Source: Coptis chinensis (lineage: Eukaryota > Streptophyta > Magnoliopsida > Ranunculales > Ranunculaceae). Taken from it: DNA of 64,000 nucleotides. Of the stretch, positions 55,129 through 64,000 are shown in pieces. The stretch covers positions 93,508,001 to 93,572,000 of the forward strand of contig CM027383.1 of NCBI GenBank assembly GCA_015680905.1, given 5' to 3'. The notes under the pieces were generated by a model that was given only the letters and a program-made list of their open reading frames with translations, did no database searches and was not told the DNA's origin. Numbering within the stretch: the first letter of the stretch is position 1; each line of letters begins with the position of its first letter. A program made the position numbers and the translations under genes.

Positions 55129-55420
55129 GTTTTGTTTTACAACACTTTCATATTCATCAAATTCCACTTTTCCATTCAAACACTCTCATTCATCAAATTC
55201 TACTTTTCCATTCAAACATCAGATATCAAACACTCTCATTCATCAAATTCATCCATACATAAAATTCCATTCAAACATTAAACCCTAAACTGAAACAAAT
55301 TACATTCAAACATTAAACCCTAAACCCTAAACATTAAATTCCATTCAAACATTCATGCAAACATCATATCCATCAATTCATTCGAAGTTAACAAAATTAC
55401 AAACCCTAAACTGAAACAAA
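55129..55420 (-). repeat. ATTCATCAAATTCCA repeats and telomere-like CCCTAAA runs
   Basis: Repeated cactctcattcatcaaattc and ttccattcaaacatt strings (55147-55340), then aaaccctaaaccctaaac (55315-55332) and further aaaccctaaac at 55280 and 55401. The telomere-like motif is in the opposite orientation to the one at 50.3-50.5 kb. This stretch is probably the 3' flank of the PMD gene. Confidence 0.7.
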
Positions 55421-57797
55421 TCAACTATAACGCCCACCAATGTACTTGCACCTAGTCAAGTTGTATGCCTGTTCGAAGGAGGACCTTGCTTCCTCTGGCA
55501 TATCATTCCCAGCCAATTGCAGACCTCTCTCTAGCAAACGACTGGTTTCATCGATGACGTCGTTCTGTCGAAAAAAGAAAAATCAAGATAAGTTACCAAT
55601 CGAATGCAAAAATCACGGTTAGAGAAAACTCAATTAAAAATCACAATACTTACAATCGGTGAACGGTTAGGCGGTGTCTCCAGGGAGAGGGATGAATAGG
55701 AAGAAGCTTCGGGGGTTCACCAAAACTACATGAGAATTCCTCGCGATACCAAGTCATGTAGTTTTGATGACACTCCCATGGATAAAGGCGAAATAGGTCC
55801 ACCGGTTGCAGAGTTGGATCAACGTGATTACGCCCGACTCGATAAAAGTGGCCCAATATTGGTCAGCTCACCTCATACCCCGCCTCCGCCCACAGTTCTT
55901 GTTCTCCAATTTGGTATTGGAGGATCTTTAGGTACAAGTTGCACGTGACCTAACCGACGACCACCCTTGCGGCGGCAGTAAAGCTCGACAATGTTGAAAA
56001 AACATAGCAATCCCTCAAAAATGCAATGTCCTCGATCGGGTTTGTATCTCGATATTTTTGTAGGGATGCCAAGCAACAACTGAAACAAAATCAAATGTGT
56101 CATTAACAACTCTAATGATCAATTACTAAAAATAAATATAAACAAACTTAAATATCAAATTGTCATTGAATTTAATACTTACATTGAACTCATTCAAATC
56201 ATCAATTATCGCCGATAAAACCGCAATGCATCGTTGTGTCGTAATAGTGTGGAGTTTTGGGATGTGTCTGTGAGCAGCCGGCCGAGGCGACGAGATATAG
56301 TTGAAGTTTGGGGACTGTCATGAATACCGGAAAATACTCATAGATCCATGCCTAGATATACACAAATAGTTAACATATTGATAGAAAGTAATAAAATTAA
56401 CATTAAAAAAAATAAACTCTAAAATACTCAAGTTTTACACAGAGAAGAGTCATATAGCACAGAACCCCTTTCACCTTCAAGACATGTGGCAACCCCGAGA
56501 GACCTCTATATAAAACGCCAAAATTGTCTGCACCCCATGCATACTCTTCTATCTCATGAATTTCAACAACGGCCTCCGGATAACATATAGGCACTCCGGT
56601 CCCGGACTTGTCGATTAAAAACGGCACATCCAAAGAAAAGCGAATAAAAGCTCTAACAAATCCGTTGAACATCCCGGAAACTCGAGGCCTTCTACCACAT
56701 TCGCCAGCGTCACATATAGGGCTATCATGAATCTTGTTTCAAAATGCTTCGGATGAATTCTAGCCTTACTTTTGAAGTGAACTTGCTGAAAAGCTTCCAT
56801 CTCGCCCTAATCAAATCAATAGGGAGCCCCGGACCAAGATGTAAAGAGATTTATCAATTGTTGTAAGTTCAGACTCATCTTTGCACCGCACGCTCTTCCT
56901 CTAACTATGACTCCACAGATTTGGACAACATCGTCCAAAGTCGCGATCTCCCCAAGTGGCATATGGAAGGTGTTGGTCTCGGATGCCATCTCTCCACAAA
57001 CGCAGAGATCAATGGTGGATCCATATGCTTCGTGATAACCTTCCACGAGATCAAACAACCCAGGTCTTCTCAATCGCACGGCAAAATCTGGAGACCTTTC
57101 ACATTCATTTTGAAATTCCATTGGGATAACTTCGCTAAGTGTGAAACACACTTCAACGCTCCCGCGATCCTCACGAAACAACCGAACGCATTAGATATAT
57201 ATGAACGAAACAAAAGATTTTGTAAAGAAAATCAAAGTACACAAGAAAAACAAAATATTACCCTTCTCTCCCAAACATCATGGCGACATGCACCGCATAG
57301 TCATACAACAACTCGACTCATACGGGCCTCCCCATACACACCTCTTTGAAACTCCAAATCATCATTGGATTTTCTTTACGAAATCAATACCGGAGGTGCT
57401 TCTTCCACTGGTGGTACGTCTTTCTACCACATATTCTTCAACATCATCATCATGCTCATCCTCCTCCTCCTCTCCTCCTCACTCTCTTCCTCGCTCTCCT
57501 CACTCTCCTCTTACTATACTTTTCCCTTTGTCCAAACCTACATCTAAACCTACATCTAAACCTACATTAGTATCACTATCTACACTATCTACACTATCTT
57601 CACTAAACGAATCAACCTCGGGAACCTCGGGAACCTCTTTTTCCAAATGGTCCCTCTACGCTGATGCCGTTAAGTGATGCGCCCTATGTCTTTTTCTTCC
57701 AACTGCATCACCGCTAGAGGAACCGCCACCAAACAATTTTTAACACCCTTGAATGTAGTTTTGGCTACATTCTTCACATTCTTTGATCGAGGACCCA
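55421..57797 (-). pseudogene. Plant mobile domain (PMD) protein of MAIN-like type, transposon-associated
   Basis: PMD proteins (MAIN/MAIL family) act in genome stability and transposon silencing; the same domain also occurs in gypsy elements and MULEs. From ATG 57797 (MGPRSKNVKNVAKTTFKGVK) comes an acidic/serine-rich region (57640-57400), then GGPYESS (about 57330), FDLVEGYHEAYGSTIDLCVC and ETNTFHMPLGEIATLDDVVQ (57060-56920), LIDKSGTGVPICYPEAVVEI and EYAWGADNFGVLYRGLSGLP (56610-56480), IYEYFPVF, then IVELYCRRKGGRRLGHVQLV. The last exon (55564-55421) ends IGGRYS. GT-AG introns are visible at 55565-55654 and about 56084-56178. Frameshifts near 57310, 57190 and 55720 suggest a dead copy. Confidence 0.78.
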
Positions 57798-58309
57798 TCG
57801 CTACAAAGAAAAATAAAACAAGTATTAGTAAACCATATTTAAATAAACCATATTTAAAGAAACAATGTACAAAGAAAAACACTAGAAAAGGGAGATCATC
57901 CCAGTCGTAAAACTAATATACTTATAAGCTTGCTATGATAACTCTAGGTATATATGAAGAAATAGAATGAAGATTCGCTATCCAAATTCTATCGAATTTT
58001 TGGTGAGTTTCCTTTGTTTGGTCAACGTTTCGTATACTTAAACATGTCATAACCTGGAAATCAATAATGACATCCTTCCAACAACCATATGTACATATAA
58101 CCTAACTTTTACACGACAGTGAAAAATGTATATATATACAAGACTGTTTCTGTATGAACTGTCATTTATGTACATCAAGTATTACAACAAAATAACTGGA
58201 CTCTCTATACAACAAAATGAACTTGACTCTGTCCCTCGTCAAGCATAGGGGAAACCACCTTGATAACATACATTCAGTAAGTTTGATAACCAAAGAAAGA
58301 GCTTCTCAC
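57798..58309. other. PMD gene upstream region / end of the MULE
   Basis: tttctttgtag directly before the PMD ATG looks like a splice acceptor, so a non-coding first exon may lie further right. A terminal inverted repeat matching the left side of the transposase gene was looked for in 57900-58150 but not recognised. Confidence 0.35.
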
Positions 58310-58375
58310 CTATAATGCTTTACCGCTTCAGTTTTGTTTCCCTGTATCCAGACCTTAAACAAGTACTCGTAAAAG
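58310..58375 (-). pseudogene. Lone exon resembling class I alpha-mannosidase (GH47)
   Basis: A 66-bp stretch on the minus strand bounded by TGCAG upstream and GTGAG downstream reads [20 protein letters not shown] with split codons at both ends. It matches the conserved DS(Y/F)YEYL.K.W.Q segment of glycosyl hydrolase family 47 mannosidases, which trim N-glycans in ER/Golgi; WIQGNKT..VKHYR is typical of the plant enzymes. No further exons were found within several hundred bases on either side, so it is an isolated or captured exon, not a gene. Confidence 0.5.
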
Positions 58376-59640
58376 CTGCATGTGATCAAGGTCATTACTC
58401 ATTAGTCAAGACTCAAGAACATAAGCAGTATGAAAGGTGAGTAACATAATGTACAGAAACAGAATACTAGAACTTAACAATAAACTTTCAAGAACTTAAC
58501 AATAAATCAACAAAATATGAGTTGATTTTCAGTCCTCCAAACTTGAAAGAGAGATTTTCTTGATAGCTCGAAACACAAGACTTTTTGTGTCTTCAAGCCA
58601 TTAACATCTATAGGGTTCACTTTGAGACCAAATTCTTCCTAACTGAATTTCTAATGGAACTTGTGTCAACAAAGAATTTAAGATTTTATTCTAGTTAATA
58701 AATTGAAGCCAAGGACTAGGAGATGTGTTTTTTAATCTATGGACTTATTTTGTGTTTAATAATATGAGCTAGGTAAGGAGTTGGACCGTGGGAAAGGGTC
58801 GAAGAAACCATTGGCAATGCTAAACTTTCATTTGGTCTTGTTGTTTTTCACGCAGGGGACGGCGGGGAAGGACTAATATTTTAAAATTAAGATGAAAATA
58901 TAACACTTATTAAGATGAAATCCATTCAGTTGTTATCCCGTTATATCTTGTTTTGCGCTATTAGAAGCATGTTACAATCCTAAGTGTCCCCTTTGAGCTG
59001 CTATATACTGACCACAAAGGTCGACGGATACTTAAAAAGCGGTGAGTCATTGTATTTGTGGTTTTGGACTTAATTATGTCCTTGCGAGATCTAGAGAAAT
59101 CTACCATGAAGACCGTAATTGCATGTTCTATAAGAATCAGCCTCGAGGAATCAATTCTCTTCTCACACATTGACTTATCTAAAACATTTTACTTTGTACT
59201 ACTCTTCATATGAAAGTTTTAACGAAATATCCGGTGGAAATTTATTACTATGAGGGATCCACGAGAGGAAATGGAAGATTTCTTGTCTTCTTAAAAAGCG
59301 GCCGACTAAAGAACTTAAATATGAGAGACAGAATGAACTCAAATGAAAACAAAAAGCAACATTGTTTGTTTTTCAATTTGGGGAGCTATCTAAAAGAGAA
59401 CTAGGGACAAAAAAAAGGCCTTACCACCAAGAAACGATGCTTTGTCTTGTCAAACCATACAAAGAGAAATAGCCTTTGGGAAGGGAAAATAACTCGAACA
59501 CGCTATTGCCAAAGTAATATTCCTTCTCACCACAAGGGGAACAAATGCAACAATGAATTTTCCGAAAAGAAATCAGTTTTGAATACTTTCGTTACAAATT
59601 ACTAATCAGCTCTAGTTATACTATAAGTTTTCATGTCATT
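58376..59640. other. Spacer without recognisable genes
   Basis: AT-rich. The right side of the lone exon may be intron sequence. Frames at 58961-59170 (minus) and 59210-59404 (plus) have no family features. No repeat structure stood out. Confidence 0.4.
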
Positions 59641-61016
59641 AAATTAAATAAATCATTGTTATTCATCGATTAGATTAATAAAATAGTTTATTAATAAATT
59701 AATTTCATTTACATTTATAGATCTAGTTTAAATTCTCATGATATCATTATTTAATTATTAATTAGATTTCAATTATTGTTTGTTAAATTAGTAAAGTTGG
59801 AATCTTGATATTATGTTTTAGTTTAGATTCATATGGAAATGATTATGAATGATTCGGCTAAACCTCCATTAGAAGCGGGGTTGAAAGCCCTTTGAAAGAA
59901 GTTCCCTTTATGGAAGTTAGTAGTCGTCAGAATTTCTACATTATACCTAGAAACGCATTAATTCACCATGATAATGGGTTTAATCGCTCACATACTAGTT
60001 ATGAATTGGTAGAAGTGCGTGTGTAATTGGGATTAGGAAGAACCAATTGTTGTGATACCACCCCTGATTACGATGGATTCGTAAGTTAGAAAGTTGAATT
60101 AAGGTAGAATCAATCCCCTAATTCCTTATCATAGAATCAACGCAGCATTAAAGTAGTTAATTAGTCGTGATATTGTGGGTAGTTGCATCAGAAGGTTTAT
60201 AATTAGTAAAATCATTAGACTTTTAGTTAAGATTATTTATACTAGAGAACATTCATGTGAAAGAACTAGAGCTGGAACGAATCATCTACTTCACTATATC
60301 TCAATAAGATTGAGAGTAGAAATCTTTGATAATTTAGGGCACGTAAAAAAAGTTCTTAGTTTTACTAGGGTCTTAGAGTTCTTGGCGAAGCTTTAGTCAT
60401 TGGTAAAACTTCTTTTTACGCTTTTATCAAATAAACCGGCCATCTTAGTTTCACTTTTCGCATTGTTTTAGAAGATAAGTACTCTTCTTAAAAGTCCCAT
60501 TTCACCCACCCACCCCTTGTTTGATTCTAACTGCGGGTCATCCGGCTAATAGAAAGTTCTCGGAAAATACACCTGGAGGGCGCCCCCAAAGGAGCGACCT
60601 GCTTCATCGCTGATTCTCGGCCACGAATTCGCCTAAAACCGAAGCGCCGACCGCGGCTCAAAAATACTGTAACTCGAAGTTTATGACCGAAGCATTCGCG
60701 CCCAAAGCGAGCACTCACAAATTCGGGATTTTTGCGAATTCCACAGTTTGTTTGTTTTAGAGGCGATTTTTCAAGTTTTTCGGTGTTCTAACTTGTTATA
60801 TATATTGAACACGCGTAAACAAAGACGCTTTATTCATAAGCCGGCAAGGACGCTAATCGTATTCCTTTCTTCCACACCTCACATCTTTCGGTAGAGGTTT
60901 ATACTAGAATATCGTGATTGTTTGGAGGTTGTCGTTTAGTTAATTTTGGTCTTAACCTTGTAGGAGATTAAGATCCGGGTCGAACAAAAACACCTAACGT
61001 AATTACACGGCAACGC
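59641..61016 (+). mobile_element. Likely 5' LTR and leader of the Athila-type element
   Basis: 59830-60400 is related to 46440-47000, part of the probable solo LTR in copia gag: taaacctccattagaagcgg, gataatgggtttaatcgctc, agctggaacgaatc and the final ggtaaaactt. By that comparison an LTR should end near 60480. The rest (60480-61016) is a GC-richer leader with no frame. LTR borders could not be fixed. Confidence 0.45.
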
Positions 61017-62570
61017 CAACAAGCACTTCTTATCTAGTATACCACTCATTGCACCTCTAGCTACTATTCCACATACTCTACCCGACATAATGCCCGACGG
61101 GAGCGGGGTAGACTCCTCTCTCGACTTTTATAAAGCCTTGACGATAGCCCCAAATCTTGCTTCGTTTCAGCAGACCCAGTGGGGATTTTAAATCCCCTAA
61201 ATATTTTAATTTGTTACCCGCTTTCCATGGTTTAGACCATGAAAAACCTTATCGGCTTACGCGTAGGATTGAACAAGTTCTACAACATTCCACCATCCTA
61301 CGGTGAGTCTTGAACAAATTAAACTCGGGGTATTTCCCTTCACTTTAGGCCGATAAGGCGGCGCTTCGTTAAGCGCCCAAAGCGCTAATTAGATGCGGAC
61401 TCGTGGGCTAAACTTGTTCAATTTTGTTTATGGAACATTTTACCCACCCCTAAAGACGGATGAGATGCTTTCCAAGATTTATTTCTTTCGACAAAATCCT
61501 CATGAATCATTTTCGAGGCTTGGAATCGTTCACCGATCTCCTTATAAGTGTCCACATCATAACCTTAGCGAAAGACCGTTAGTTAGTGCCTTTTCAAAGG
61601 ACTTCTACACCATCATAAAGAAGTCCTTGACATAATGAATGGGGGTAGTTTTTTAAGTAAAGGAGCCCCGAGGCTTATAAATTTTAGAGGATCAAACTAA
61701 GCGAAATAACAACGGGGGGTAGTGACGATATCCACCGCTCCGCTAGTTCTTCTAATTCAGTTAAGGCGCCCGGTATGTTTGGGATGAAACACGATCCCAA
61801 GCTTAAAACTCTAATCGAATCACTCTACTAAAAGGTAGAGGCCATTTTCGTACAACAAAAGTCTATCCCCGAGTCATGAATGTAAATTCAATCCATGTAG
61901 TTTTCATTTGGAGTCCGAGCATCCCGACTCTCAACGTCCTATAGTCTATGAACATGCTTGTTCCATTAATAGTGAACCTAATGCCGCGGAGACAAAAATC
62001 CCTACTTCGGTTGGAGAAATAACCAACAAGTCACACCTCCAGTGGTCTGATAATCAATATGTTAGGCCAACGCGACGGTTATAACCAAGCTCCACCACGA
62101 CAAGGGCGGTAGGGGGTAAGTTATAATAATTATAACAACCAAAGCGCAACCTCGACAAAGTCAAGCACAAGGTCAAGGTAGTTATAATAATTATAATGCT
62201 AATAAAGGTATCGTTAGGTAAATAATAACTATGCAATCCATAAAAATAACGCGAGATAGTTCTAGTCACACCACCCGTGACCTTTACACCTATCCAACGG
62301 ATCGTCTTGACACCTTCATACGGGTGGAGCCAACAACTCTTCCAAACCATGGCTCAATCTAACCGGCAACCTTCTACAATCCGTTAATAATTTAAGCCAA
62401 CAGGTTGGCCCAAGATAAAGCCCAACCCAAAGGTGTGTTTTCAGGTCATGATACCTAATCCTAAAACAACAAACGCAGCCTTTAAGATAACCGGTAATAC
62501 TAGTAATGAAAATGAAAATGTAGGTGAGCTAAATGCCATCACCACTCTCCGTTCGGGCAGGTGGTTGATA
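61017..62570 (+). pseudogene. Athila-type gypsy gag
   Basis: Heavily decayed. Recognisable strings are VFPFTLGR (about 61329), then the open piece 61393-61635 with KIYFFRQNPHESFSRLG and KCPHHNLSERPLVSAFSKDF. These match the Athila gag pattern F.....ES....W.RF..LL..CPHH. Near the end, GELNAITTLRSGR (62524-62562) is the conserved ..LRSGR string between gag and protease in this lineage. Many stops and shifts lie between. Confidence 0.72.
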
Positions 62571-64000
62571 ACAAAGTAACTATGCCTATAGTTACCCGTG
62601 ATAGTCTCCCTACACATACTGCTTTACTAGATACCGAAATAGAAACTGAAGAGCCTACCTTTGTAGAGTAAAGGTACCGGTTACTACACAACCTAAGAAC
62701 GAGAAAGCCAAGGTTAAACATCTAGGTGGATACATATGCTAAATATAGAGAAACCACCGTTTCCACAAAAATTAGCCATGTTAACTAGGGATACAAATTA
62801 TGAGGAGATTATGGCGTTTCAAGAATCTAACTATAAACCTTCCCTTCCTCGAAGCTATTAAAAGCTACCACACCATGCTAAGTTTCTTAGGGGTTATTGT
62901 ACTACTAGGCGTAAGACCAATATACCAAAAAGGCGCCTTTTAACGAACAATTCCTAACTCTATCGAACATAACATAATTGTTAAGTACAAGGACCTCGGT
63001 CGTCCTACTATCCTGATGCATCTTAGGAGATTCTATCGACGACCGGCGTTATTAGACACAGGGGCTAGTGTTAACTTACTCCCATTTTATTTGTATAGAC
63101 AAATGGGTCTAGAGGAGATGCAACCCACTAAAATGGCGTTGAATTAGTTGATCGGTCTATTAAGTATCCTAAGGGGTGGTTGAAAACGCGTGGTAAAGGT
63201 TCAGGATTTCTACTATCCGTGATTTAGTCATCCTCGATACAAAAGTCCCTAACGACTCTGTCCCGATCATCTTAGGGCGTCCTTTCACGGCAACTGCCAA
63301 CGGGCTCATAAATTGCGCGGATGGTTCGATGTCCATGTCTTTTGGCTATCTTTGAAGTTGAAGTAAATGTTTTAAAACAAAGACCACGGTTACCCGATTA
63401 GTCTATGGATGGAGAGGTTAGCATGATCGAGAGCTTCTCGCCGAGATTATTTCAACAACACGTTCCCCACGATAATCGGATGCCCAAATTTCTTTCCTTT
63501 GAAAGTTCAGATTCTAACATTTTCATCCCTACACAATTCGATACACATATTATGGATGAGGGCCGAGATAGATGACTTTCTCAAAGATATAGAGGAATAC
63601 CATAGTAATGTGGATATGACCAAGCTAGATGGCGAATTCGATGAGTTTCTTAGAGCAGGTGATGAGTCACCCTATCAAGAACTACTTTGTACAACATCAT
63701 CGACTCCCTCCTTCCACCCTTTCAAAGGAATCTCGAGTTTGCACTCGATCCTTTTGTTTCTCCCTGGTTTCATAATTTTTAAATCCTCCTAGCAAACAAA
63801 TACTTGGAAGGACAAACCATTTGACACCTTCATTTTCAGAATTGAGGCAGTCCCTACCTACACCATGAATGAGTTTTGTGCTAAACCCACATCCTCATTT
63901 TTTCCATGCTTTCCTTTCTACAACTTATCCATATCCACCATATTCTCCACAACCATTCACTTTTCCACACTTATTCACTAGGACACCCTCTCGTTCAAAG
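62571..64000 (+). pseudogene. Athila-type gypsy protease and following pol, to window edge
   Basis: PFPQKLAMLTRDTNYEEIMA (about 62758-62815) precedes the protease. Active site LLDTGASVNLLPFYLYRQMG lies near 63048-63107, then EEMQPTKMALN; VPIILGRPFTATANGLINCA (63261-63320, with one frame change) is the C-terminal strand. FEVEVNVLKQRP follows near 63350. Downstream to 64000 no RT motif was readable; RT probably lies beyond the window. Multiple frameshifts. Confidence 0.75.

Noticed and set aside
60985-61017. acggcaacgccaac, resembling a reverse-complemented Athila primer site
   Set aside because: Orientation is opposite to the gag/protease that follows and the match is poor, so it was not called a primer site.

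Overview
The window is nuclear DNA of a flowering plant, probably a dicot. The evidence is GT-AG introns, an F-box gene, a polyol/monosaccharide transporter gene, plant-specific LTR-retrotransposon lineages (Ty1/copia, Tat- and Athila-type Ty3/gypsy, a chromovirus-like gypsy), Mutator-like elements (MULEs), a plant mobile domain (PMD) gene and TTTAGGG telomere-like motifs. Only two genes look like intact host genes: the F-box gene at 5.7-7.0 kb (minus) and the sugar/polyol transporter at 21.1-22.8 kb (plus, two exons). Almost everything else is repeats, often nested. The species cannot be named from the sequence.

Layout. 0-3.4 kb: tail of a copia element, then two arrays of a 55-bp satellite, each preceded by a copy of the same ~350-bp spacer. 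3.4-10.9 kb: AT-rich DNA around the F-box gene, with small tandem repeats. 10.9-16.5 kb: a nearly complete but dead copia element with two LTRs; its 3' LTR is cut and followed by a third array of the 55-bp satellite (16.5-17.66 kb). 17.8-20.5 kb: the 3' end of a Tat-type gypsy element with a 193-bp tandem repeat downstream of integrase. 21.1-22.8 kb: transporter gene, with a non-autonomous LTR element (22.9-25.3 kb) just downstream. 25.4-31.4 kb: a Tat-type gypsy element (gag, protease, RT, RNase H, start of a second RNase H) split by a solo LTR with a clean target duplication. 31.4-31.7 kb: a junction patched from pieces of nearby repeats. 32.3 kb: a Tourist-like MITE.

33.0-48.4 kb is one copia element on the minus strand, broken twice. 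A 9.4-kb block (34.0-43.4 kb) in its RT holds an LTR plus non-coding internal DNA, a Pack-MULE carrying an EXO70 exocyst fragment, and a chromovirus-like gypsy element. A 1.3-kb probable solo LTR with a 5-bp target duplication sits inside gag. 

49.3-57.8 kb is the most unusual part. A degenerate MULE transposase gene (FAR1-type DNA-binding domain, MULE transposase, SWIM finger, C-terminal OTU-like cysteine protease domain; plus strand) converges on a PMD gene (minus strand). Three arrays of short palindromes share a core (AAACGACATGG and its reverse complement) but have different linkers. They lie upstream of the transposase gene, inside its putative first intron, and between the two convergent 3' ends. 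Telomere-like TTTAGGG runs lie on the left and CCCTAAA runs on the right. A lone exon resembling class I alpha-mannosidase (GH47) follows at 58.3 kb, and a degenerate Athila-type element (gag, protease) fills 59.6-64 kb.

The genes do not form pathways. The functional relations are those within each transposon (gag to capsid, protease to maturation, RT/RNase H to cDNA, integrase to insertion). Nearly all copies carry stops, frameshifts or lost catalytic residues and should be inactive. Residue numbers and borders were read by eye; no database search was possible.
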